Shown here: positions 53,594 through 61,931 of the stretch, in pieces
How positions within the stretch are numbered: the stretch's first letter is position 1
Layout of the letters: each line of letters begins with the position of its first letter
Assembly (NCBI RefSeq): GCF_051216895.1
Contig: NZ_JBPKAO010000004.1
Coordinates: forward strand, 1-64,000
Length of the DNA: 64,000 nt
DNA from: Aquipuribacter sp051216895
GTDB taxonomy: Bacteria > Actinomycetota > Actinomycetes > Actinomycetales > JBBAYJ01
Reading direction: 5' to 3'
Notes under the pieces: model-generated
Database searches by the model: none
What the model was told of the DNA's origin: nothing
What the model saw: the letters and a program-made list of their open reading frames with translations, nothing else
Translations under genes and position numbers: made by a program

Positions 53594-55264
53594 ATGTTCG
53601 AGCACGTGTCGCCCGTCGAGGTCGTGGCCGTCCTGGCCGAGACCGACGTCGAGGTGCTCCCGACCCCCGTGCTGGCGCGCGTGATGGCCGACGCCGCGGC
53701 GGTCGTGGCGTGGGCGGAGTCGATGGGTCTGGCGGCGGTGGCCGAGCTGCGCAGCCGCCGCCAGGCCGAGCACCAGCAGCTGTGCGAGGAGCTGGGTGCC
53801 GTGGGCCGCGACAGCCGGGCGGAGGACTCCGACGAGGTCGACCGCTTCTGCGCCGTCGAGGTCGCCGCCGTGCTGCAGCTGTCGCAGCGCGCCGCGACCG
53901 ACCGCGTCGCGCTGGCCGACGACCTCGCCACCCGGTTGACCGCGACCATGCGTCAGCTGGGGGTGGGCCGGCTCGGGCTGCCCCAGGCCCGGGCGATCCG
54001 CGACGCCGTCTCCTTCCTCGACCCCGACCAGGCGCGTGCCGTCGAGAGCGACGTCCTGCCGGAGGCCGGGTCCCGGACCACCGGCCAGCTCGCCGCCGCG
54101 GCGCGCCGTGCGGCGACCCGCCTGGGCCCGGCGGCGGCCGCGGCCCGCTGCGCCGAGGCCCGGGCCGCCCGGCGGGCCGACGCCTGGGGCCTGGACGACG
54201 GGGTGGCCGCGCTCCGGGTCGTGGGGCCGGCCGAGACCGTCGCGGGCGCCTGGGCCCGGGTGGATGCGCTGGCCCGACAGGCCCAGGACGCAGCGCGGCA
54301 GGCCCTGCGGCGGCTCGAGGTCCGCGAGGGCGTCGCGCCCGAGGGCGACGTCGACTGCGGCGTCCCGTCGTTGGACCAGCTGCGCGCCGACACGGTGCTC
54401 CGGTTGCTCGCGGGCACCCACGACCTGACGGAGCAGCCGAGCCCGTTCATCACGGTGGGCGTCGACGTCCTCGTGCCGGTGGGCACGGTCCTGGGCGCCT
54501 CGGACGCGCCGGCCGAGCTCGCCGGCCACGGACCGTTGCCGGCTGCCGTGGCAAGGGCCCTGGCGGCGGGCGCAGGGTGGCGCCGGGTCCTCGTCGCGCC
54601 CGACGGGACCGTGGTCACCGGGTGCGGCGCGGCGACCGGTGCCGAGGTCGCGGACGGCGTGGTCACCGGCGACGGACCTGGCGACCAACTCACGGGCGAC
54701 CACGTCACCGGCGACGGACCTGGCGGGCACGTCACCGGCGACGGACCTGGCGAGCACGTCACCGGTGACGCACGTGGCTCGGTGGCCGGAGGGGCGGGTC
54801 CACCGGTGGTGCCCCCCGACGGTCGCCACCGGAGGACGACCTACCGACCGAGCGCCGAGCTGGCCCGAGCCGTCCGGGCGCGGGACGTGACCTGCCGGTT
54901 CCCCGGCTGCCGGCGTGCAGCGCTCCGGTGCGACCTCGACCACACCGTGCCCCACCCCGACGGACCGACCGCGGGCTGCAACCTGGCCTGCCTGTGCCGG
55001 CTGCACCACCGCGTCAAGCACCGGGCGGGCTGGCGGCTCGAACAGCTGTCGGGCGGCAGGCTGCGGTGGACCTCACCGTCCGGGATGGTCATGACGACCG
55101 ACCCGCCCGCGGTGGCGCCGTGCCCCCCGGGGGTGCGGTCCGGTCCTGGGGCGACCGGAGCCGCGACCCGGCACCCCACAGGCCGGGTCGACGACGGGGA
55201 GGACGAAGACCCGCCGTGGGCGGCGCGAGGCGGGGGCACTCCAGGTGAGGTGCCCGAGGGGTGA
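53594..55264 (+). CDS. DUF222 / HNH endonuclease family protein
   Basis: A 556-residue complete copy. It starts MFEHVSPVEVVAVLAETDVE, has DUF222 through about residue 330, a repeat linker (GDGPG/HVTG units, residues about 356-395) and the HNH core from Cys434 (CRFPGC), with DLDHTVPHPDGPTAGCNLAC and CRLHHRVKH. Zinc Cys and His residues are all present. The last residues run into a 34-base repeat array. Function unknown, as for the copy at the left edge; the two are diverged in sequence but share their upstream element. Confidence 0.93.
   Translation: MFEHVSPVEVVAVLAETDVEVLPTPVLARVMADAAAVVAWAESMGLAAVAELRSRRQAEHQQLCEELGAVGRDSRAEDSDEVDRFCAVEVAAVLQLSQRAATDRVALADDLATRLTATMRQLGVGRLGLPQARAIRDAVSFLDPDQARAVESDVLPEAGSRTTGQLAAAARRAATRLGPAAAAARCAEARAARRADAWGLDDGVAALRVVGPAETVAGAWARVDALARQAQDAARQALRRLEVREGVAPEGDVDCGVPSLDQLRADTVLRLLAGTHDLTEQPSPFITVGVDVLVPVGTVLGASDAPAELAGHGPLPAAVARALAAGAGWRRVLVAPDGTVVTGCGAATGAEVADGVVTGDGPGDQLTGDHVTGDGPGGHVTGDGPGEHVTGDARGSVAGGAGPPVVPPDGRHRRTTYRPSAELARAVRARDVTCRFPGCRRAALRCDLDHTVPHPDGPTAGCNLACLCRLHHRVKHRAGWRLEQLSGGRLRWTSPSGMVMTTDPPAVAPCPPGVRSGPGATGAATRHPTGRVDDGEDEDPPWAARGGGTPGEVPEG
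54661..54775 (+). repeat. 27-bp repeat in the HNH gene linker
   Basis: Units around GTCACCGGCGACGGACCTGG recur three to four times and encode HVTGDGPGG-like nine-residue repeats. The unit length is a multiple of three. Confidence 0.8.
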
Positions 55265-55509
55265 GGTCGGCCCGGAGGCTGAGGTGCCCGAGGGGTGAGG
55301 TCGGCCCGGAGGCTGAGGTGCCCGAGGGGTGAGGTCGGCCCGGAGGCTGAGGTGCCCGAGGGGTGAGGTCGGCCCGGAGGCTGAGGTGCCCGAGGGGTGA
55401 GGTCGGCCCGGAGGCTGAGGTGCCCGAGGGGTGAGGTGGGCCCGGAGGCTGAGGTGCCCGAGGGGTGAGGTCGGCCCGGAGGCTGAGGTGCCCGAGGGGT
55501 GAGGTGCCT
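55262..55509. repeat. 34-bp tandem repeat array, seven copies
   Basis: Units begin at 55262, 55296, 55330, 55364, 55398, 55432 and 55466, with a partial eighth at 55500; each has TGAGGTCGGCCCGGAGGC followed by TGAGGTGCCCGAGGGG. Copies are nearly identical, with one C-to-G change in the sixth. The array fills most of the 304 bases between the convergent HNH and phosphorylase genes; from 55510 to 55568 I see only decayed units and no gene. Confidence 0.95.
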
Positions 55510-55568
55510 GTGGGGCAGCTGTCCGTCGAGGGTGAGGTGCCCGAAGAGGGCGAGCCGGCTCGCCCCGG

Positions 55569-57332
55569 TCAGCGGATCTCGAGGAACCAGGCGTTCTCCC
55601 AGGGCCTCATGAGGTCCCCGTCCTGCGCGGCCGACCCGGCCGCGTCCGCGCCGCCGTCGATGCGCACCCAGGTGCCGTCGGGAAGGTCCAGAGGGACGGG
55701 CTCCCCCGACACGTTGACCGCCACCACGGCTCGGCAACCCCCCGCCGGGACACGCTCGACCACGACGAGCGAGGGGTGCTCACCCAGGATCACCTGCGCT
55801 GCGTCCGGCGAGAACGCCGCGTGCTCACGACGCACCTGGAGCATCGCGCTGATGCCCGACAGGGCCGCCGCCTCCCGCGAGCCCGGGGTCGCCAGCCGGT
55901 CGCCCAGCTCGGTGACGTCCCAGCGGCGGCGGTTGAGGTCGCGTCCGTGCCCGGTGCGTTCGTAGGTCTCGGTGTCGTTCGCGGCCGCGACCAACGAGTT
56001 CAGGTACAGGAGCGGGACACCGCGCAGGGCCAGGGCCAGGGCGTGGCTGGACAGGTGCCGGCGCATGGCGGACTCGGCGTCGTGGCCCGCGGCCATGACG
56101 TCGGCCCAGCTCACCGCGAGCTCGTACGGCTGCCGGCTCCCGTCGGCCAGGGTGCGCTCGTTGACGACCCCGCCGGCCTGGTGCGTGACCTCGACCAGCC
56201 GGGACAGCTCGTCGGGGCCGAGCAACCGTTCGACGGCTCGTACCCCGATCCCGTCGTGGCTGGCGAGGAAGTTCAGGTACGTCCGACCCGGCCCCGCGAA
56301 CCACAGCGAGCCGGCCCAGGACTTCAGCGTCGTCGCGTCACCGGTGACGAACGCGTGCAGGGTGAGCGGGGGCAGGGCGAACTGGTAGACGGCCTGCGCC
56401 TCGCGCTCCCCGTCGAGACCGAGGTAGGCGATGTTCTCCGTGTGGGGGACGTTGGTCTCGGTGACCAGCTGCAGCCCGGGGTCGATGGCGTCCAGGCAGG
56501 CGCGCATGAGCTGGACCAGGTGGTGGGCGCCCGGCAGGTTCAGCGACGTCGTGCCCGGGTCCTTCCAGGCGAAACCGATGGCGTCCAGCCGGATCGCGCG
56601 CGCCCCCAGGGCCACGTAGTCGAGGAGCACCCCGACCATCGCCAGCAGCACCCGCGGCTCGGCGTAGTCCAGGTCCACCTGGTCGGCCGAGAACGTCGTC
56701 CACACCCCGACCTCGGTGCCGTCGTCCTTGGTGAACACGGTTCGGAGCGGGCTGGTCCGGGGGCGGGTCACGCCGCTGGTGTCGGTGTCCGCGCCCAGGG
56801 TGCGGAAGAACCCGTCCACCTCGGGGTCACCGGCGAGCCAGCGGCGGAACCAGGTGCCCTGGGCCGACACGTGGTTCACGACGGCGTCGGCCACCCACGT
56901 CCCCCCGGCCGCGAGCCGTCGCAGGTCCTCGGCGACGCCGTAGGCGGGGTCGACGACCGAGTAGTCCATCACCGAGAAGCCGCCGTCTGAGCTGGACGGG
57001 TGCAAGGGCAGCGTGTGCACCCCCGACACGGCCGGAGACATGTGCGCGTCGACCAGGTCGGCGAGCGAGGACAGCGGGGTCCGGGCGCCGGAGTCGTCCC
57101 GGACGTGGTCCGGGTACGCGATGAGCCAGGCGTCCGTCTCCCCCACCGGCTCGGTGGGGACCGGGCGCGGCCGTCCCGACAGCAGCCGCGTCAGGTCGGT
57201 GGCGAGCCGGTCGGCGGTCGGCTCGCCGTACAGCTGCCCGAGCAGGTGCCGCCGGTGGGTGGCCCCGGGGTCGACCGTGCGGCGTGCGGTCGACCGGGAG
57301 GGCGTAGGACGGCCTGGCGGAGTGACGGTCAT
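55569..57332 (-). CDS. GH13_18 sugar phosphorylase (glucosylglycerate/sucrose phosphorylase-like)
   Basis: A 587-residue alpha-amylase-fold enzyme. The nucleophile is Asp250 (AIRLDAIGF), the acid/base Glu292 (VTETNVPHTEN), and the third acid lies in LASHDGIGVR near residue 354. TLPLHPSSSDGGFSVMDY and VADAVVNHVS are typical of subfamily 18. The ETNVPH loop is closer to the glucosylglycerate phosphorylase (YcjM) group than to Bifidobacterium sucrose phosphorylase. It splits a glucoside with phosphate into glucose 1-phosphate and an acceptor; the acceptor is not shown by sequence. Confidence 0.9.
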   Translation of the reverse strand: MTVTPPGRPTPSRSTARRTVDPGATHRRHLLGQLYGEPTADRLATDLTRLLSGRPRPVPTEPVGETDAWLIAYPDHVRDDSGARTPLSSLADLVDAHMSPAVSGVHTLPLHPSSSDGGFSVMDYSVVDPAYGVAEDLRRLAAGGTWVADAVVNHVSAQGTWFRRWLAGDPEVDGFFRTLGADTDTSGVTRPRTSPLRTVFTKDDGTEVGVWTTFSADQVDLDYAEPRVLLAMVGVLLDYVALGARAIRLDAIGFAWKDPGTTSLNLPGAHHLVQLMRACLDAIDPGLQLVTETNVPHTENIAYLGLDGEREAQAVYQFALPPLTLHAFVTGDATTLKSWAGSLWFAGPGRTYLNFLASHDGIGVRAVERLLGPDELSRLVEVTHQAGGVVNERTLADGSRQPYELAVSWADVMAAGHDAESAMRRHLSSHALALALRGVPLLYLNSLVAAANDTETYERTGHGRDLNRRRWDVTELGDRLATPGSREAAALSGISAMLQVRREHAAFSPDAAQVILGEHPSLVVVERVPAGGCRAVVAVNVSGEPVPLDLPDGTWVRIDGGADAAGSAAQDGDLMRPWENAWFLEIR

Positions 57333-57484
57333 GGCGCGGGCGCGTCCCAGGGCTGGTGGTCGACGAGCAGGGGGTGCCATTGGATGGCGGGGGGGCTCGG
57401 TGCGTCAAGCCGCCGGACGGGTCGGAGCAGGCACGGCGAGGATCGGGAGGCCGGGTGACGCACGCCAGGTCTAGCGTCCTGGAC

Positions 57485-58531
57485 GTGGAGCTGGAGGAGC
57501 AGGAGCGGGTGCTGTCGGAGCAGGACGACGCGTCGTCGGGCCGGCGGGAGCCGTCGGGCCGGGAGCAGCCGTCGGGCCGGGGGGAGCCGTCGGGCCGGGA
57601 GCAGCCGTCGCGCCGGGAGCAGCCGTCGGGCGAGGGCGAGCAGTCGGACCCGGACCGGGCGCGGGTGGCCGCCGCGTGCCGCGTCATGGACGACGCCGGG
57701 GGCCCCGTGGCGGCCGAAGACCTCGCCTCGGCCGCTCACTGCTCCCCGCGGCAGCTGCACCGGGCCTTCGCCGCCGTCCTGCAGGTCACCCCGCTGCAGT
57801 ACGGCCGGGCCGTGCGGACGGGCCGCGCCCGAGAGGTGCTGCGGAGCGCAGGGACGGTCACCGACGCCGTCTGGGAGGCGGGGTACGGCTCGGCGCGCGG
57901 CTTCTACGAGGAGGCCGGGCGACGCCTGGGCATGAGGCCGGCCGAGTTCGCCGCCGGTGCTCGTGGTCGACGCCTGCAGTGGAGCGCCGTCGACACCGTC
58001 CTGGGCGCGGTGCTCGTGGTGGTCAGCCCCGACGGCATCTGCGCGGTCCGGATCGCCCCCGGCACCACCGCGGCCGAGCCGGAGGCGATGCTCGCGGAGG
58101 TGCGCGAGGAGCTGCCCCACGCCGAGCTGGTGCGGGACGACGAGGCCCTGGTGCACGTCACCGCGGCCGTGCAGGGCCTCGCCCGCGGTGAGCGACCGGC
58201 GGGCGACCGGTCGACGGACCTGCCGCTCGACGTGGCCGGCACGGCGTTCCAGGCCCGCGTGTGGCAGGCGTTGCGCGAGATCCCGGCCGGCAGCACGCAC
58301 ACCTACACGCAGGTCGCCGCCGCCATCGGCAGCCCGTCGTCGGTGCGGGCCGTGGCCCGGGCCTGTGCGACCAACCCGGTGGCGCTGGTCGTGCCCTGCC
58401 ACCGGGTGATCCGCTCGGACGGGTCACTGGCCGGGTACCGGTGGGGCCTGGAGGTCAAGCGGTCGCTGCTGGACGCCGAGCGTCGTGCGCGACCGGCGGC
58501 CGGGCACCCCGCACCTACCCTGTCGGGGTGA
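57485..58531 (+). CDS. Ada-like AraC regulator / O6-methylguanine-DNA methyltransferase
   Basis: A 348-residue protein. A repeat-rich start (SGREQPSGRGEPSGREQ) is followed by an AraC helix-turn-helix (VAAEDLASAAHCSPRQLHRA to GYGSARGFYEEAG) and a C-terminal methyltransferase domain with LREIPAGSTHTYTQVA and the acceptor Cys in VVPCHRVIRSDG. The N-terminal zinc domain of full-length Ada, which takes methyl from phosphotriesters, is missing. TAGCGT lies seven bases before GTG 57485, which I prefer over GTG 57455 and 57509. Confidence 0.9.
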   Translation: MELEEQERVLSEQDDASSGRREPSGREQPSGRGEPSGREQPSRREQPSGEGEQSDPDRARVAAACRVMDDAGGPVAAEDLASAAHCSPRQLHRAFAAVLQVTPLQYGRAVRTGRAREVLRSAGTVTDAVWEAGYGSARGFYEEAGRRLGMRPAEFAAGARGRRLQWSAVDTVLGAVLVVVSPDGICAVRIAPGTTAAEPEAMLAEVREELPHAELVRDDEALVHVTAAVQGLARGERPAGDRSTDLPLDVAGTAFQARVWQALREIPAGSTHTYTQVAAAIGSPSSVRAVARACATNPVALVVPCHRVIRSDGSLAGYRWGLEVKRSLLDAERRARPAAGHPAPTLSG

Positions 58532-59157
58532 GCGACACCGTCGGCGCGGCCCCGGGGGCGGGCCCGGCCGGGAGACCGCCTGCGGACCGGCGTCGTGCGC
58601 GCCGCCGGGCCCTGCTCGCGGTCGGCGCCGTCGTGGCCCTCAACGTGGCCACCTACGCCGTCCTGGCCACGGACACCGCGCAGCGCTGGATCGCCTCGGT
58701 GGAGCAGTGGGCCTACCTGGGCTCGTTCGTCCTGGCCCTCCTCACGAACGCGACCCTCGCCGTCCCCGTGCCCTACAACCCCGTCGTCATCCAGCTGATG
58801 GTCGCCGTCGAGCACCCCATGATCATCGCGGTCCTGGCCGCCGCGGGGGCGTCGCTGGGGGAGTCGACCGGCTGGTGGGTGGGCAGCCAGGGGCGGGCGG
58901 TGCTGCCGACCGAGGGTCGGGCGGGGGCGTTCGTCGCCCGGCTGCACCGCCTCAGCGCCCACCGCGCTGCGGCGTTCTGGGGCCTGGTCGTGTTCAGCGC
59001 GGTCCCCAACCCGGCGTTCGACGTGGCCGGCCTCGTCGCAGGGGCCGCCAGGGTGCCGTACCTGGTGTTCCTCGGGGCGGCGTTCCTGGGACGCCTGATC
59101 CGCTTCACCCTGTTCGCGCTGTTCGGCGCGGCCCTGCTCGACCTCTGGCCGTTCTGA
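58528..59157 (+). CDS. DedA/VTT-domain membrane protein
   Basis: A 209-residue protein with about five hydrophobic helices and the segment AAAGASLGESTGWWVGSQGR typical of VTT/SNARE-associated proteins, and a final PYLVFLGAAFLGRLIRF. DedA relatives scramble lipids or support membrane potential. Its GTG overlaps the Ada-like stop by 4 bases, and TACCCT six bases upstream could also start a separate leaderless message. Confidence 0.87.
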   Translation: MSDTVGAAPGAGPAGRPPADRRRARRRALLAVGAVVALNVATYAVLATDTAQRWIASVEQWAYLGSFVLALLTNATLAVPVPYNPVVIQLMVAVEHPMIIAVLAAAGASLGESTGWWVGSQGRAVLPTEGRAGAFVARLHRLSAHRAAAFWGLVVFSAVPNPAFDVAGLVAGAARVPYLVFLGAAFLGRLIRFTLFALFGAALLDLWPF

Positions 59158-59194
59158 GCAGGCGGCCAGAGCAGGCGGCCAGAGCAGGCGGCCT
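59156..59194 (+). repeat. 13-bp tandem repeat
   Basis: Three copies of GAGCAGGCGGCCA (the last ending T) start at the stop codon of the VTT gene. Similar degenerate units continue to about 59230. Confidence 0.88.
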
Positions 59195-59263
59195 GAGCGG
59201 GTCCTGGGCGAGGTTCTGAGCAGGTGGCCTGCCGCACCCGCCGGTCTGCACCAGGATGTCCTG

Positions 59264-60031
59264 ATGCGCCTGGACGTCCGACTCCCCACCCGAGGTGAGA
59301 CGGTCGCCGGTGCCCGGACCGTCCTGGACGTCCTGCGTCAGCAGTGGACCCTGGTGCTCCTGCTGCTCGTCGGGGTCGGTGTGTTCGCCGCGATGGTCGC
59401 GGCCAGCGCCGAGGTGTACGAGAACGTCCAGGAGTCCGACGACCTGGCCGTTCTGGACCGACCGGCCCTGGACGCGGCGGTCGACCTGCGGACCCCGGGG
59501 CTGGACCGGCTGGTCACCGCCTACACCGACCTGGGCGGGACCGTCTGGGCGCCGATCGCGACCACGCTGCTCGTCGTTGGTCTGGCCCTGCTCTGGCGGT
59601 CGTGGTCGCCCGTGGTCCTCATGCTGGCCGCGACCGCGGGGTCGCTGGCGATGACGTCGGTGGGCAAGGTCGTCGTGGCCCGGGACCGCCCGGACGTCGA
59701 GCTGGCGGTGCCGCCGTTCGAGACGTCGGCGGCGTTCCCGAGCGGTCACGCGCTGAACGCCACGGTGATCGCCGGCGTCGTCGCCTACCTGCTGATCCTG
59801 AGGGCGAGGTCGGTCCGGGTGGGGGTGCTGGTCGTGGTCCTGGCGGTGACGCACGCCGTCCTCATGGGCCTGTCCCGGGTGTACCTGGGGCACCACTGGG
59901 TGACCGACGTCGTGGTCGCCTGGTTCCTGGGTGCGGCCTGGCTCGCCCTGGTCGTCACGGTTCACCAGCTCCTCCTGAGACGTCTGGCGCACCGGTCCCG
60001 CCGGCGTGAGGAGGCCCCGGATGTCGCCTGA
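59264..60031 (+). CDS. PAP2 family phosphatase (first copy)
   Basis: A 255-residue membrane protein with six helices and the three PAP2 motifs: KVVVARDRPD, FPSGHALNAT and SRVYLGHHWVTDV. Substrates may be undecaprenyl pyrophosphate or phosphatidic acid, both common in this family. CAGGAT lies six bases before the ATG. It overlaps the second copy by 11 bases. Confidence 0.92.
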   Translation: MRLDVRLPTRGETVAGARTVLDVLRQQWTLVLLLLVGVGVFAAMVAASAEVYENVQESDDLAVLDRPALDAAVDLRTPGLDRLVTAYTDLGGTVWAPIATTLLVVGLALLWRSWSPVVLMLAATAGSLAMTSVGKVVVARDRPDVELAVPPFETSAAFPSGHALNATVIAGVVAYLLILRARSVRVGVLVVVLAVTHAVLMGLSRVYLGHHWVTDVVVAWFLGAAWLALVVTVHQLLLRRLAHRSRRREEAPDVA

Positions 60032-60815
60032 CCCCGGCACCTCCGCCCGGACGGACCCCGGCACCACCGCCCGGACGGACCCCGGCACCACTGCCCGGAC
60101 GGGTGGCGGGTCCACCGCCGCGGGGACCTACGGCCGGCTGCGCGGGTCACGCGCCCGGTTCACCGGTGTCGTCGTCCTGCTCCTGCTGTTCCTGCCGTGC
60201 CTGGTGGCCAGCCTGGTCCTGTTCTGGATGGAGTCGACCGGCTCCGGCCTGGTCGCCCACGACCAGGGCGTCCTGGAGCGGGTCTCGCAGGCCCGGACAC
60301 CGACCCTCGACACCGTCGTGACGATCTACAGCGACCTGGGTGACCCGGCCCCCGCGATCATCGCGACCGGCCTCGCGGTGGCGGGCCTGGGCCTGCGGTG
60401 GCGCTCCTGGACCCCCGTGGTGCTGATGTTCCTGGGGGGCGCGGGCTCCCTGGCCATGTCGATGTCCACCAAGGCGTACGCGGACCGGGTCCGGCCCCCG
60501 CTGGACCTGGCGGTCACGCCGCTAGAGCCCTCGTGGTCCTTCCCCAGCGGGCACGCCCTCAACGCCACCATCATCGCCGGTGTGCTGGCCTACCTGGTGG
60601 TCAGTCGAACCCGGTCCTGGCGGGTGGCCGCGCTCGTCGTCCCGCTCGCGGCGCTGCACATGGTCCTCATGGGCCTGTCGCGGGTCTACCTCGGCGCCCA
60701 CTGGCTCACCGACGTGATCGTCGGCTGGACGATGGCCCTGGCCTGGCTGGCGTTGGTCCTGGCGGTGCACCAGCTGCTCCTGCGCCGGTCCGAGCGCACG
60801 GCCCAGAGCCCCTGA
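60021..60815 (+). CDS. PAP2 family phosphatase (second copy)
   Basis: A 264-residue paralogue of the preceding gene with the same motifs (KAYADRVRPP, FPSGHALNAT, SRVYLGAHWLTDV). A 30-residue Thr/Asp/Pro-rich repeat (ARTDPGTT units) begins it. GAGGAGG lies just before the ATG, inside the end of the first copy. The two copies probably arose by tandem duplication and diverged outside the motifs. Confidence 0.92.
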   Translation: MSPDPGTSARTDPGTTARTDPGTTARTGGGSTAAGTYGRLRGSRARFTGVVVLLLLFLPCLVASLVLFWMESTGSGLVAHDQGVLERVSQARTPTLDTVVTIYSDLGDPAPAIIATGLAVAGLGLRWRSWTPVVLMFLGGAGSLAMSMSTKAYADRVRPPLDLAVTPLEPSWSFPSGHALNATIIAGVLAYLVVSRTRSWRVAALVVPLAALHMVLMGLSRVYLGAHWLTDVIVGWTMALAWLALVLAVHQLLLRRSERTAQSP

Positions 60816-60861
60816 CCGGCCACGACACGGACCGCTCAGCCGCGGCGGATACCCTCGCGCC

Positions 60862-61902
60862 GTGATCCCCCTGGTCTCCGCTGTCCCCGCCGGCATCCCC
60901 TACGTGCCGTTCCCGACGATCGAGATCGGGCCGCTGACGATCCAGGTGTTCGGTCTCTGCGTCGCCGTGGGGGTCCTGCTCGGTGGCTTCGTCACCGCCC
61001 GGCGCAACGCGAAGCTGGGGATCTCGACGGACGACACTGAGAAGATCGTCATCGCCCTGGTGCTCGCCGGCGTGGTCGGGGCCCGGATCCTGTGGGTGCT
61101 GACCAACCTCGACCGCATCGAGGGCCCGATCGACGTCATCGCGGTCTGGGACGGGGGGCTGCAGTTCTCCGGCGGGTTCATCCTGGCGCTGCTCATCGCG
61201 CCGTACCTGGTCAGGAACCTGTCCAAGGAGCAGCGCTGGCACATGATCGACGGCGCCGCCATCGGGCTGGCGATCGGCCTGATGTTCGGTCGGATCGGCT
61301 GCTACGCGGTCGGCGAGCACCTGGGCGGGACGACGACCTTCCCGCTCGGCATCACCTACCGCGGCACCCCGGGCGACACCATCGAGGGTCCGCTGGTCGT
61401 CGGCGAGACCTACTGGGCGCTGCCGGTGATCGAGTTTCTCTACGTGGGCGTGATCCTGGCCGTCATGCTGGCGGTGGACCGGAAGGGCCGCTTCGGCGCC
61501 GGGACGCTGGCGGGCGTCTTCTGCATCGGCTACGCCGTCTCGCGCTTCGCCTCCGACTTCCTGCGGACCTTCGACGACACCGTGTACGGGTTCACCGGGG
61601 CCCAGTACATGTGCATCGTGCTGCTGCCGGTCGGGCTGTGGTTCCTGCTGTCGGCGCGGCGCCGGGAGAGCCCGGCCGTCTACCAGGACCGCCTCGCGGC
61701 GGAGCAGGCCGTGGCGCGCGCCGACGCAGCGGCCCCGGGCCAGGCCGCACAGGACGGCGCGGTCACGGACGGCGTGGTCACGGACGGCGTGGTCACGGAC
61801 AGCGCGGGCACGGACGGCGCGGGCAGCCCGGTCGACGGCACCGGCACCGGCGCGGACGGCGCGGTCGACGGCACCGGCACCCGCACGGTGCGCGAGGACT
61901 GA
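60862..61902 (+). CDS. Prolipoprotein diacylglyceryl transferase (Lgt) family protein, atypical
   Basis: A 346-residue, seven-helix Lgt-fold protein, with a hydrophilic repeat tail (GVVTDGVVTD). The Lgt signature reads GRIGCYAVGEHLGG, with Arg144 and Glu152 kept but the invariant Asn replaced by Cys147. The WxGGxxFHGG region reads WDGGLQFSGG, with Ser103 where E. coli has the essential His103. So it may not be the housekeeping Lgt. TACCCT lies six bases before the GTG. Confidence 0.85.
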   Translation: MIPLVSAVPAGIPYVPFPTIEIGPLTIQVFGLCVAVGVLLGGFVTARRNAKLGISTDDTEKIVIALVLAGVVGARILWVLTNLDRIEGPIDVIAVWDGGLQFSGGFILALLIAPYLVRNLSKEQRWHMIDGAAIGLAIGLMFGRIGCYAVGEHLGGTTTFPLGITYRGTPGDTIEGPLVVGETYWALPVIEFLYVGVILAVMLAVDRKGRFGAGTLAGVFCIGYAVSRFASDFLRTFDDTVYGFTGAQYMCIVLLPVGLWFLLSARRRESPAVYQDRLAAEQAVARADAAAPGQAAQDGAVTDGVVTDGVVTDSAGTDGAGSPVDGTGTGADGAVDGTGTRTVRED

Positions 61903-61931
61903 CCGGACCGGACGTCAGGAGGGGTCGCAGC

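Noticed and set aside
55262..55509. CRISPR array
   Set aside because: The 34-base units are directly adjacent with no variable spacers, and no cas genes are near.
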